A stretch of DNA of 64,000 nucleotides from Saccharomycopsis phalli (lineage: Eukaryota; Ascomycota; Saccharomycetes; Ascoideales; Saccharomycopsidaceae), in NCBI GenBank assembly GCA_020342235.1, contig CP073215.1, forward strand, positions 1,054,001 through 1,118,000, read 5' to 3'. The notes below the pieces were generated by a model. It did not search any database and had not been told where the DNA came from. It saw only the letters and a program-made list of their open reading frames with translations. The position numbers and the translations under genes were made by a program. Position 1 is the first letter of the stretch; each line of letters starts with the position of its first letter. Positions 37,346 to 46,572 of this stretch are shown in pieces.

Positions 37346-39586
37346 TCATATAGATCCCTGGTCATATTCATCTTCATCAATTGGCTCAATATCAGATATA
37401 TCCAAGTCATTGTTAAATAGTTCGCTAGTCACTTCCGCTAGATAATCTATCAAGGAATCAATTTCCATCAACAGGTTTAAATCGTCTCTGTTATCATTGG
37501 TCTTGATTACATTATTGTAGTAAGTCTCGTAGTTTTGGATCACCAAATCTTTGATACCATCGACCAAGTAGTTGATAATCAATGTATCATGGATGTAATC
37601 CATAAGCAAGTTCTTCAAGTTCTCAAATTCCGTTTTGATGCCCAGTCTATAGTTATCCATTATACTTGCGACGCCATCTTTGCCACTCAATGGTTCGCTA
37701 ATATCCTTGACGAGGATGTTCATAAACAAATGAACAATGTTGCGCAACTCGATCTGCAACTCCAACTTGGCATCGTACATGTTGTTTACAATCTTTGGCA
37801 CGGACTCCTTTGCAATGCCAATGAGACCATCCTGCCAGACTGTGCCCGAGGCGACTTTTGAGAACAAGTCCTTCAATCCGGAGAAGTCAAAGTCAATGTC
37901 GTTGTAGTTTGTGAACTCGATGTCGAAGTTGTCAATGTTCTTCTTCAAGATGAGGAGGTTCTTCATGAAGAAGAGGATCGAGTCTTTTGGACTGCAAATC
38001 TTCTGCGAGTAGTCGTACGCCTGCTTGAGAGACGTGATACACACATGGACAATGTTGTGGGCAATATCGTCAAAGATAAGGGAGTTGACCAACAGGTGGA
38101 TCTGGGTCAAGAGCTGGATCGAGTCCTTCAAGGTCGGATACCAGCCACTGTAGTAGTTTTCCTCGGAGGTCAACTTGAAGTCGTTGTGCTGGGGCTTGTG
38201 CTTGATGATGTGTTCGTCAATGAACACCTGGACGCGGAAAATCAAGCGCGACTGGATATCGGTCAACACTGGGTGAAAAAACCGGCTAAAGTTGAGATGA
38301 AACTTTGAGTACTCCTTCTCTTCGTCCTCGTCGTATTTCTGGAGCAACGTGATCAACGGGCACAAGTGCTTGATCTCGGGCTCCTTTAGAATCTTGTTGC
38401 GCAAATGGTCGTACATGGAGTCTAGTACCGAGTTTTGGATCCACTGGACAAACTCCTCGATGCCAAAGTCGAGGTAGTCGATATAGTTGAACTGCGGGTC
38501 GTCCAAGTAGTCGTTATCGGACTCTGATTTGAGCCGGAAGTTGTTGAAGAACTTGTAAAACAACTCGTACTCGTCGTTGATCAAGTCGGTGTAGAAACTC
38601 AAGTTGCTCTGGAGCACGTGCATCAACGACTTGTCGAGATCGATGTTCGAGCGAATGGTGTCTTGCAACAACCGGAACCGGATGCCAAAGTACGTGGAGT
38701 AAATGTCGGAGATCAACCCTTCATACTGGCCGTACATGGACTGTCGCTGGTACAAACAGACCATGAGCCGGTTGATCTCGAGGCAGTTGACCTCAAACTT
38801 GTGATAGAGCAAAGCTCTGCTGGTGATGGAGCTGTGGTTCAACTGCGGAAGAATGGTATGGAACTCGCTGGTGAGCGCGTTTGTGACGTAGTTGCGGATC
38901 AACGTGAGCGACTTGGTCAAGGAGGACTGGATGATGATGTCATAGCTGTCAATGTCCTTGAGCTCTGGGTTGGCCTTGATAAACTGTAGCGAGCTGTCTA
39001 GCTTCGCCAAAATGTCCAAGAACCGTGGAGAGCGCACGAGTTTGTTCAAGCCCGGCTTGTTGAGAAACCGGTTGATCTCGTTCAAGTTGTCAAAGTGCGA
39101 CAAGTCCGCCAGAAGCTTGGAGTGGAACTGCTCCAACTCGACGTATTCTTTGATGAGGCCGTTGCTCTCCTGCTGGAAGTCCTGGGTGTCGGCAATGATC
39201 GTCAGGTACTTGTCGCCTAGGCCGTCGATTTTCCCCAAGAGCTGGCTGATCTTGTCCAACAACAACTGGTTGTTGTTGTGCGTCAAGATAAGATCGTTCT
39301 GGATGTCAAGGTACCTGGCTATCCTGCTGTTGAAGAGCGTGTTCTCAGACTTGGCGTCAATCAACACATTGTACTCAAACGTCTGGAGGTACTTGTTCCA
39401 TAATTTGTTGCGCTCGTTCTCACTCAACGGCGGACTAAAGAACTCGTTTCCCTTGGCCAAATTCTCCGACGACTTGGACGGACGCAATTCCACATTGGGA
39501 AGCGTCTCCAAGTCCACATGGGTCTCGACCTCGGGCACTTTTGTGGCAATCGCTTGCACAATAGAGCCACTCCGAATCCGCGGCAT
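37346..39586 (-). CDS. COG3: conserved oligomeric Golgi complex subunit 3
   Basis: The 746-residue protein (801 in yeast) opens with a polar tail, then SENERNKLWNKYLQTFEYNVLI and a coiled-coil region (about 60-190). This is followed by the long helical-rod domain typical of the CATCHR tethering subunits. The Sec34/Cog3 pattern FLNKPGLNKLVRSPRFLDILAKLD is around residues 165-190. It tethers retrograde vesicles at the Golgi. The C-terminus is acidic. The gene shares a divergent promoter of 248 bp with the small gene at 39835; CGGGTAA lies at 39643-39649. Confidence 0.88.
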   Translation of the reverse strand: MPRIRSGSIVQAIATKVPEVETHVDLETLPNVELRPSKSSENLAKGNEFFSPPLSENERNKLWNKYLQTFEYNVLIDAKSENTLFNSRIARYLDIQNDLILTHNNNQLLLDKISQLLGKIDGLGDKYLTIIADTQDFQQESNGLIKEYVELEQFHSKLLADLSHFDNLNEINRFLNKPGLNKLVRSPRFLDILAKLDSSLQFIKANPELKDIDSYDIIIQSSLTKSLTLIRNYVTNALTSEFHTILPQLNHSSITSRALLYHKFEVNCLEINRLMVCLYQRQSMYGQYEGLISDIYSTYFGIRFRLLQDTIRSNIDLDKSLMHVLQSNLSFYTDLINDEYELFYKFFNNFRLKSESDNDYLDDPQFNYIDYLDFGIEEFVQWIQNSVLDSMYDHLRNKILKEPEIKHLCPLITLLQKYDEDEEKEYSKFHLNFSRFFHPVLTDIQSRLIFRVQVFIDEHIIKHKPQHNDFKLTSEENYYSGWYPTLKDSIQLLTQIHLLVNSLIFDDIAHNIVHVCITSLKQAYDYSQKICSPKDSILFFMKNLLILKKNIDNFDIEFTNYNDIDFDFSGLKDLFSKVASGTVWQDGLIGIAKESVPKIVNNMYDAKLELQIELRNIVHLFMNILVKDISEPLSGKDGVASIMDNYRLGIKTEFENLKNLLMDYIHDTLIINYLVDGIKDLVIQNYETYYNNVIKTNDNRDDLNLLMEIDSLIDYLAEVTSELFNNDLDISDIEPIDEDEYDQGSI

Positions 39587-39642
39587 TGGTCCAGCTGTCT
39601 AATGTTGGCGATAAAACTCATACCCAGGGCACCATGTGAGGC

Positions 39643-39649
39643 CGGGTAA
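39643..39649. promoter_or_regulatory. Reb1-like site upstream of COG3
   Basis: CGGGTAA lies 57 bases before the COG3 start in the COG3/39835 divergent promoter. On the other side a TATA-like ATATATAA near 39728 may serve the small plus-strand gene. Confidence 0.5.
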
Positions 39650-39834
39650 TGTTACCACCGGCTGGTGTTTGTCACAGTGGGAAATCTAGTGGGCTGCAGG
39701 TTAGGAGGCCATGTTTGAAATATTTGGAATATATAATGGGAAGGAAGGCCTGCGAAATTGTGCATTACAAATTTAACCGGTTTCAAATACAAAGAAACTT
39801 TTGCTAATCAAACTCTTTACAACAACCACGGGAA

Positions 39835-40008
39835 ATGTCATTTAAAGTAAACGCGCCTTTTGCCAAGTTCAATGAAAAGGAGGACTACGACAAGCGACGT
39901 GAGTGCAAGAGATCCAATTCCGATCGTGTTGATCAGTATTCTCGCTCAAGAAGCAGCAGCAACTCGTCACAGTCGTCGCTCAAGTTTGTCACTCCCAAGA
40001 GATATTAG
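39835..40008 (+). CDS. small basic hypothetical protein (57 aa)
   Basis: The ATG-initiated frame encodes a short, polar protein starting MSFKVNAPFAKFNEKEDYDKR, with a Ser/Arg-rich middle and the end SLKFVTPKRY. The Ser/Arg run and terminal TPKRY look like phosphorylatable, disordered sequence. A TATA-like element and an A-rich leader precede it, and no other gene explains this promoter side. No family is recognised. A GTGAGT lies in the frame but no matching branch/acceptor follows, so the uninterrupted reading is preferred. Confidence 0.5.
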   Translation: MSFKVNAPFAKFNEKEDYDKRRECKRSNSDRVDQYSRSRSSSNSSQSSLKFVTPKRY

Positions 40009-41038
40009 TCTCGGCTGCATATGCTGGTCATCAGTGCAGTATTGGCTAGGGATTCTAGCTGGGTATACAAGGTATATAGAAGGTTTTTTTAGATAGATAA
40101 TGAATAGAATGGATCAATGTAGTCGATTGGAGTTGGTTTTTGCAAAATTTCCCGCAATCGGCACCTTGCGTCTGACAGGTTTCATTACTATGCGGGTTTC
40201 ACTACAATGCTAGCAAGGTTTTCACTAGGCATTGAACATTGCTAGAATGAGTATTATTTAACCATGATCCAACAGATTGTATCATGTTCCAACAACTTGT
40301 ATTATCTCCACCTTGTATCATCCACCTTGTATCATCACCTTGTATCATCCAACAACTTGTATTTGCATGCCAACCAGCTCGTATCATTCACCCACATTCC
40401 AGTAAGCTGGTATCATTTATCCGTATTCTAGTCAGCTAATATCATTTATCCGTATTCCAATCAAATTGAATCATTTATCCACGTTCCAGTAAACCCAGCA
40501 TATATTCCCAGGCATTGCATCAATAAACACTCCCATCAAATGGCACGTTGGACTATACCTTTTGACAGGTGATTCGTATTAAATTACATCATCGAGGCAA
40601 GTGACGCCATTCCACATTGTATCAGCCCCTATATCACTACTACCGATTAGCTGCCGCGTAGACACCCCAACGGCCGTATGAAACGACGCTGAAACAAACT
40701 AACAAACATGCCCATTTCAATTACTGGAAATAGACTTACATGTGCCAATTGGCTTGGCCACACAAGTTGAACTAAAGAAACGTGTTTCAGCTCTAAAAAT
40801 AGGTATTTTAGAACGCCAACTCGGTGCAAAGTCGCATTTTGCAATTACCAGAAGCAGCACCAACAATTTTTGATGAAATCAGGCTTTTTGCAAACATCAA
40901 TTCAGCAAAACAGGCATCCATTACAATCTAGTGTAATTTACAACCCACCTGGTAATCGTCTTGTCTGGGCCCAAATGCCTTTACAAACATCTACACGACT
41001 TGATAAAAAACGCCTAACATAATCTATAAACCCAAATA
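40009..41038. other. 1 kb region with degenerate repeats, no gene recognised
   Basis: Between 40255 and 40500 two kinds of imperfect repeat occur: CTTGTATCATCCAAC-type units, and longer units like GTATCATTTATCCGTATTCC. The rest holds only short frames with chance composition. Confidence 0.6.
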
Positions 41039-41106
41039 ACATGTCTAATTCTTAGCAATGTCTAATTTTTAGCAATGTCCAATTTTTAGCAATGCCTAAC
41101 TTTTAG
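41039..41106. repeat. four 17-bp tandem copies running across a stop codon
   Basis: Four copies of CAATGTCTAATTTTTAG with one to three changes each end inside the last codons of the minus-strand secreted-protein gene; the stop codon (41096-41098) lies in the fourth copy. Confidence 0.9.
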
Positions 41107-41863
41107 CAGCAAGTGCAAACTCGTACTCATCAACAACCTTGGTGTTGGCAAATGCCACCTCGGACTTGCCAAATGTCACAAACGCTTGGTTTTGCTGTCC
41201 GTCAAAGTTGTTCAAGACAAGACCCGGGGTCGAGCCAAACTCGCTGTGGAAAGTAAAGAAGGCCACCATCACGTTCTCGATTATTGTTCGTTGAGGCACA
41301 GTGAACGGGCCCAAGCTTGTCGCCGTGAACCGGAACTTGAGATGAAGGTCGCCCAATACGATAAACACCACGTTATTTTTGAGACGGTGCTCGGCGGAAC
41401 TGACCAACAAGTCAGCTACAATGCGGCCAAAAGCTGGCGAATCCTTGACTAGGAATTCCGTCTCGGTGGAGGAGACGTCGATGGTGGTTTGATAGCCGTC
41501 CAACTCAAAGACATGGCCCATGGTCTTGTCATCGTCGAGATAGTGGCTGTACTGGACGATATTTGGCTCGACGGTGGTGTTGACGTACTGGGTGGTGACG
41601 TTGACGCCATAAGAGAAGTAAGGAATGATTGTGTAGTTGTTTGGGTTTGTGCCCGGCAGGTATGACGGGTTCTTTTGGAACAAAAACAAGTCCGTTGGGA
41701 GGTTAGCATTGGAGGTATTGCGGACAATAATATGCTGCAGGCCAAACTCGTCGTAAGCCACACTATACACTTGAATACCGTAGACTTGCTCGTGCCATTT
41801 GAATTCGTCCGGCTGGGCGTAAACGGAAACCACCGTTGCCAATATAAAAAGAAGAAAGTCCAT
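41096..41863 (-). CDS. secreted N-glycosylated protein, cysteine-free, unidentified
   Basis: The 255-residue protein begins MDFLLFILATVVSVYAQ, a clear signal peptide with likely cleavage after VYA. The mature part has sequons at residues 49, 76, 88 and 95, no cysteine and no C-terminal membrane helix, so a soluble secreted or cell-wall-associated glycoprotein is expected. It is beta-rich in pattern (alternating hydrophobics), with YIDxx-free segments such as FVIVLGDLHLKFRF-type strands near 190. No family is recognised. A longer frame to 42001 would put promoter sequence, including a Reb1-like site, into the protein and bury the signal peptide, so 41863 is the start chosen. Confidence 0.65.
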   Translation of the reverse strand: MDFLLFILATVVSVYAQPDEFKWHEQVYGIQVYSVAYDEFGLQHIIVRNTSNANLPTDLFLFQKNPSYLPGTNPNNYTIIPYFSYGVNVTTQYVNTTVEPNIVQYSHYLDDDKTMGHVFELDGYQTTIDVSSTETEFLVKDSPAFGRIVADLLVSSAEHRLKNNVVFIVLGDLHLKFRFTATSLGPFTVPQRTIIENVMVAFFTFHSEFGSTPGLVLNNFDGQQNQAFVTFGKSEVAFANTKVVDEYEFALAAKS

Positions 41864-41961
41864 TATTGCTGTACTAGGCAGCAACCCCCGTCTCTTAAAT
41901 ACATTCCTAGTACACGGCATTGTGTGGTATGCGCAGCATCTTACCACCTCCCAGACACTTC

Positions 41962-41968
41962 CGGGTAA
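41962..41968. promoter_or_regulatory. Reb1-like site between the secreted and GPI-type genes
   Basis: CGGGTAA lies in the 285-bp divergent promoter, 99 bases from the secreted-protein start and 181 from the small GPI-type gene. Confidence 0.5.
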
Positions 41969-42071
41969 CGAACACAACTGTGCCGCCAGCAGTGCCAGCA
42001 CAGAGACCCAGAGTCAAGACAGTGCCACAAGACCCTGCTTGTGTTTGTGCGACCATGGCGGGTCGCACAAC

Positions 42072-42079
42072 TATAAAAG
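42072..42079 (+). promoter_or_regulatory. TATA box of the small GPI-type gene
   Basis: A consensus TATAAAAG lies 77 bases before the ATG at 42149, a typical yeast spacing, and suggests a regulated or highly expressed gene. Confidence 0.6.
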
Positions 42080-42148
42080 GGCACGCGTACGTGGGGCGCC
42101 CATTTAGCTTAAATTTTTACTTCTGCTACTTGCAACAACACAACCGAA

Positions 42149-42319
42149 ATGCAATTCACTCAATACTTTGTTTCCATGGCGGCATTGGTCTCGCTAGCCG
42201 CTGCTAATAACAACACAACTGCTAACAGCAACGGTTCTCCTGTCGCCCTTGCTGGTGGTGCCGGGTCGTATATCGGCGCTGCTGCCATCGCCATTGCGAC
42301 CATCGCATTGGTCATATAA
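42149..42319 (+). CDS. tiny GPI-anchor-type cell-surface precursor (56 aa)
   Basis: The frame encodes MQFTQYFVSMAALVSLAAA, a signal peptide, then a short polar NNNTTANSNGS segment with an N-glycosylation sequon, then VALAGGAGSYIG and a terminal hydrophobic AAAIAIATIALVI. A signal peptide plus a hydrophobic C-terminus that ends the protein is the layout of a GPI precursor, with a likely omega site in the NSNGS stretch. The mature peptide would be under about 20 residues. It has a TATA box and an A/C-rich leader, so expression is plausible. No family is recognised; it shares a promoter region with the secreted glycoprotein gene. Confidence 0.65.
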   Translation: MQFTQYFVSMAALVSLAAANNNTTANSNGSPVALAGGAGSYIGAAAIAIATIALVI

Positions 42320-42786
42320 GAATTGATAGAACTATTACATATTGTTTTATACTTTTGAATTGATGGTGCCGGAATAATCTAATGTCCGTAGTCTGCCTGT
42401 CGCGCGCGCGTCCCCCGGGTTCGGTACCTATTTCTCGCGGAGGGGAAATCCAGTAGTCAAGACTTTTTGTTTTTTCCAGCGAAAAAAAAAGACTCGTTTA
42501 CAAATGTTCCTTGCAAAATGTCCCCTGAGTTCCTTAGGAACGATTCCAAATGGCCCCTGAACTAGGGTCTGAGGTCCGGGCGAACACGGGCTGCCCACGC
42601 CGATGCTACAACGAAGACTTTATTTACAAGAACCGGCAATAATCTCCCCCCCTTGATGTTTGCAACCAGCTGGTATTATACAACCCACTGACGGTGATGT
42701 TCGCGGTGAACCGGGTAACCAGCGTCCCCGGTTGCGAGCAATGCTGCGGCGGAATTCTTTTGATGTACAGGATTCCAGTTGGAGAC
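42320..42786. other. intergenic region upstream of YTA7
   Basis: The 467-bp gap contains a CG-alternating run (CGCGCGCGCG near 42400), an A-rich run near 42481-42489 and CGGGTAA at 42712-42718. The YTA7 frame stays open leftward to 42697 with an ATG, but that part would contain the Reb1-like site. Confidence 0.6.
42712..42718. promoter_or_regulatory. Reb1-like site upstream of YTA7
   Basis: CGGGTAA followed by CC lies 69 bases before the ATG at 42787. It is inside the frame that would be added if the ATG at 42697 were used, and so argues for the downstream start. Confidence 0.5.
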
Positions 42787-45700
42787 ATGGTAGTTAGAAA
42801 GCGGGAATCCGACAGTTTGGGCGGGAGATTGAAGCGGAGCCGGGCAATTCACGACGACGACGATGACGACGACGAGGGTATAATTCCGACCAGCCACCAT
42901 TTGCGGTCGCGGAACGCGGTGTCATACAAGGAAAGTGACGATGAGGACGAGGTGTTTGACGGCCATGAGGCACATGTGAAGGCGGACAGCAACACCGACG
43001 AGGAGATCCCGTCGCTTGCGCGGAACGTGCGGCTCAAATTGCCGAAGCAGGACCCTGTTGCTGGCGACGACGATGAAAATGTGGAGGTGCGGCCGACGCG
43101 CGGGCGACGAGCTGCACGATATGGCGACGCGGAGGACGACGAGTACCGGGGCTCAGACGCGTCGGGGCTCTCTGAGGACGAATTGGAGGACGACAATGAG
43201 CTTTCGGACGAGTACGAGCGGAGCAGGCGACGCGACGCGGACCGGAATTTTGTGGTGGACGACGAGGACGAGACGCGTGTGCGGCGGCGGAAGATCCGCG
43301 GGCGGAAGTTGACGAAGAAGCGCGTGCGGTTGGCGCGCAAGGCGGAGTCGGACAGCGACGAGTCGTATGAGGAGGTGGAGGAGACAATCGACCAGGTGGA
43401 GCTTGCGGAGGAGTTGAACGATCTCAAGTCGAGCCAGGAGAGTTCTCCGCCGCGGAAGAACTTGCGGGAGCGGAACAAGAACATCAACTACCAGTTGCCG
43501 CCGCCGATTCTCGACGCGGCTGCGTTTGAAGAGAGTTTTGACGCGCCACGTGAGCGCGCGCCGGTGCGGAAGTTGCCGCGGTTGACGGACGGGTTCAGCA
43601 AGGGACTCTTTTCCGTGGCCGGTCCGTTTGGCGGGAACGACATTGTGCCGATCTTGGGCGGCGGCAGCGGCAACATGAACGACTCGTCGTCGTCGGACGA
43701 GGAGTTTGTCACGAAACCGTACGACGCGTCGCGAGGCACGCTCATCAGCGGCGGCGCGGCGACCAAGAAGAAGAAGAAGAACGCGCCTGCGGACTCAGAC
43801 CCGTTGGGCGTCGACACGAACATCGACTTCCGCTCGGTGGGCGGCTTGGACAAGTACATTGAGCAGTTGAAGGAGATGCTTGCGCTCCCGATGTTGTACC
43901 CCGAGTTGTACGCCAAGTTCGGCATGACGCCGCCGCGGGGCGTGCTTTTCTACGGGCCGCCGGGCACCGGAAAGACGCTCATGGCGCGTGCGTTGGCGCT
44001 GAGCTACTCCAAGGACAAGAAGGTGACGTTTTTCATGCGCAAGGGCGCGGACTGCTTGTCCAAGTGGGTCGGGGAGGCGGAGCGGCAGCTCCGGTTGCTC
44101 TTTGAGGAGGCCAAGAGCAAGCAGCCGTCGATCATCTTCTTTGACGAGATCGACGGCTTGGCGCCGGTTCGCTCGTCGAAGCAGGAGCAGATCCACGCGT
44201 CGATTGTGTCGACGCTCTTGGCGCTCATGGACGGCATGGATAACCGCGGCCAGGTGATTGTCATTGGCGCGACCAACCGGCCCGACGCGATTGACCCTGC
44301 GTTGCGGCGGCCCGGCCGGTTTGACCGCGAGTTCTACTTCTCGCTTCCGGACTTGCAGGCGCGCAAGACGATTTTGCAGATCCACACCAAGAAATGGAGT
44401 CCTGCGCCGTCGCCCGCGTTGCTCGACCGCTTGGCGGGGCTCACCAAGGGGTATGGCGGGTCGGATATCCGCGCCTTGTGCACCGAGGCCGCGTTGAACA
44501 GCATCAAGCGGAGCTACCCTCAGATATACGCGTCGTCGCGCAAGTTGGCGGTGGACCCGGCCGCGATTCTGGTGAGGCACACGGACTTTATGAACGCGCT
44601 CACCAAGATCGTGCCGTCGAGCACGCGGTCCGCGAGCAACTTCACGGGGTCGATCCCCGAGCCGCTCCAGCCGTTGCTCGGCGACACGTACCGGCAGATT
44701 GTCGCCAAGATCGAACAGCTCATCCCGAGCCACATCAACTTGACCGTCGAGGACGAGAGCGACGCCGTGGTCATCAAGAACCACGACTTGTTCAAGAACT
44801 TCCAGACGTCGCGTGTGTTCCGTCCGCGGTTCCTTGTCTCCGGCAAGCCGGGCTGCGGACAGCAGTATCTCGGGGCCGCGATCTTGAACTTCCTCGAGGG
44901 CTACCAGATCCAGTCGTTGGACATTGGCACGTTGTTCAGCGAGTCGGGCCGCACCCCCGAGGCCGCGATCATCCAGATGTTTGCCGAGGCGCGCCGCAAC
45001 CAGCCGTCGGTGTTGTACATCCCGAGCTACGACATCTGGCGCGAGTCGGTCGCCGACAGTGCCCAGAGGATCTTGTTGGGGTTACTCCGCTCGTTGCGCT
45101 CCTCCGACAGGATCCTCTTGTTGGGCGTGTGCGAGTGCGACGCGATGGCCGACGACACAATCGCCGACGACTTCTTTGGCGCGGGCGAAATGAACCACTA
45201 CAACGTGACTGTACCCGACAAGCAGCAGCGGCTGGCGTATTTCGCGCCGACGTTCGAGATGCTTCTCACCAAGCCCGTGGTGTTCAACGAGTTTGACGCG
45301 AGGTTCCACAAGTTCAAGGAAATCAAGCACTGGAAAAGCGTCGGCGACTTGCAGTACGCGCCGTCAGACTCGCCGATCATCTCCCCCAGCGAGGAGATCC
45401 GAAACCGCCGCCAGCAGGCAAAGAGCGACGAGTACTTGATCAGCGCCATCAAGAACAAGCTAAACTTCATCATGGACGTGTTCAAGGTCCGCTACCGTCG
45501 CTTCAAGAAGCCCATCGTGCCGCTCCAGCAGTTGGCACACTTGTTCGAGCCAAGCCTCTTGGCAACAATGCTCGAGCCGCCCCAGTACGTCAGAGACGGG
45601 TCCATGATCCTCGAAGTCGCCTCGGCAAAGCGCTACTACAACATGGACTTGGACACCATCGAGGAGCGCCTATGGAACGGATACTACTGCGAGCCAAGCC

Positions 45701-46572
45701 AGTTTTTGAAGGACGTCCGCATGATCTGCACCGACGCAGAGACCCTGGGCGATAGAGACAGAAAGATGAAGGCGTCCGAGATGTTGTCCTACGCCGTGGT
45801 GCTGACAAAGGACATGTTTCCCGAGGATTTGTTGCTGCGGTGCAAGGATTTGAGAAAGCGATTGGAGCTCCAGGCCAAGGACAGACAAAGAGAGGCAGAA
45901 AAGGTGAGGGATGCACAATGTGTGTTTGAGACGGATCCAGGGAATGTGGTCCTTGGGCAAGACGGAACCGTGCCAGCAGAACTGGGAAATGAGAGCCATG
46001 CCCCGAAACACGAACTCCACGATATATTGACCAATGATGATCATCACGGGGCTATAAATACAAATGGCAGTATTTCCCAGGCTATGGATGTTGACACGGC
46101 CGAATCGCTTTCCAAAACAGAAAGAGATGCGGTTGTCTCCACTACAGAAAGAGATCCAGTTGTCTCCACTACAGAAAGAGATTCAGTTGTCTCCAACACA
46201 GTAGGAGACATTGTCCCTGTCCCCAACACTGAAAGAAACCCAGACCTTTTAGACAAGCAAGACACCCAATCAAGGGAACCCACCCCTGTCGCAACAAAGT
46301 CTCCTTATACCCAGGAGGAATTGCAAGAGTACGAAGCCTACGAGAAAGAACAAGAGGCCAACAAGACACGGAAAGTAAATGTGCCGAGCGAGTTGCTAAG
46401 CAAGTTCAAGACCGCTGTGATAAACTCCACCGACGGATTTACAGTGGAAAAGTTGGAGCTTGTCAATTCGTTACTCTGTGACATTGTCTGGAAGTATCGA
46501 GACCAATGGGACAGAACAGCTGCGTTGGCAACGGATGACATTGTAAAGAAAATCTCAGTGTACCGGGACTAA
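42787..46572 (+). CDS. YTA7: bromodomain AAA+ ATPase Yta7 (ATAD2 family)
   Basis: The protein has 1261 residues (yeast Yta7: 1379). The acidic, Arg-rich N-terminus ends with the conserved REKN-type LRERNKNINYQLPPP. AAA1 has GPPGTGKTL near 390 and IIFFDEIDGLAPVRSS near 450, and ATNRPDAIDPALRRPGRFDREF is nearly identical to yeast. AAA2 keeps only a degenerate P-loop, GKPGCGQQ, as in Yta7. The atypical bromodomain starts at NKLNFIMDVFKVRYRRF (about 890), includes LWNGYYCEPSQFLKDVRMI and is followed by a C-terminal helical cap. It evicts or disassembles H3-H4 nucleosomes. The middle of the gene is unusually GC-rich. Alternative ATGs are 42697 and 42763. Confidence 0.95.
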   Translation: MVVRKRESDSLGGRLKRSRAIHDDDDDDDEGIIPTSHHLRSRNAVSYKESDDEDEVFDGHEAHVKADSNTDEEIPSLARNVRLKLPKQDPVAGDDDENVEVRPTRGRRAARYGDAEDDEYRGSDASGLSEDELEDDNELSDEYERSRRRDADRNFVVDDEDETRVRRRKIRGRKLTKKRVRLARKAESDSDESYEEVEETIDQVELAEELNDLKSSQESSPPRKNLRERNKNINYQLPPPILDAAAFEESFDAPRERAPVRKLPRLTDGFSKGLFSVAGPFGGNDIVPILGGGSGNMNDSSSSDEEFVTKPYDASRGTLISGGAATKKKKKNAPADSDPLGVDTNIDFRSVGGLDKYIEQLKEMLALPMLYPELYAKFGMTPPRGVLFYGPPGTGKTLMARALALSYSKDKKVTFFMRKGADCLSKWVGEAERQLRLLFEEAKSKQPSIIFFDEIDGLAPVRSSKQEQIHASIVSTLLALMDGMDNRGQVIVIGATNRPDAIDPALRRPGRFDREFYFSLPDLQARKTILQIHTKKWSPAPSPALLDRLAGLTKGYGGSDIRALCTEAALNSIKRSYPQIYASSRKLAVDPAAILVRHTDFMNALTKIVPSSTRSASNFTGSIPEPLQPLLGDTYRQIVAKIEQLIPSHINLTVEDESDAVVIKNHDLFKNFQTSRVFRPRFLVSGKPGCGQQYLGAAILNFLEGYQIQSLDIGTLFSESGRTPEAAIIQMFAEARRNQPSVLYIPSYDIWRESVADSAQRILLGLLRSLRSSDRILLLGVCECDAMADDTIADDFFGAGEMNHYNVTVPDKQQRLAYFAPTFEMLLTKPVVFNEFDARFHKFKEIKHWKSVGDLQYAPSDSPIISPSEEIRNRRQQAKSDEYLISAIKNKLNFIMDVFKVRYRRFKKPIVPLQQLAHLFEPSLLATMLEPPQYVRDGSMILEVASAKRYYNMDLDTIEERLWNGYYCEPSQFLKDVRMICTDAETLGDRDRKMKASEMLSYAVVLTKDMFPEDLLLRCKDLRKRLELQAKDRQREAEKVRDAQCVFETDPGNVVLGQDGTVPAELGNESHAPKHELHDILTNDDHHGAINTNGSISQAMDVDTAESLSKTERDAVVSTTERDPVVSTTERDSVVSNTVGDIVPVPNTERNPDLLDKQDTQSREPTPVATKSPYTQEELQEYEAYEKEQEANKTRKVNVPSELLSKFKTAVINSTDGFTVEKLELVNSLLCDIVWKYRDQWDRTAALATDDIVKKISVYRD

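Noticed and set aside
41920-42207. Plus-strand frames before the small GPI-type gene
   Set aside because: They overlap the TATA box and leader in another frame and show low-complexity, Arg/Pro/Cys-rich chance composition.
43795-45296. Frames of about 300 codons on both strands inside YTA7
   Set aside because: High GC content makes stop codons rare in the other frames; the Yta7 frame is strongly conserved over the same bases.
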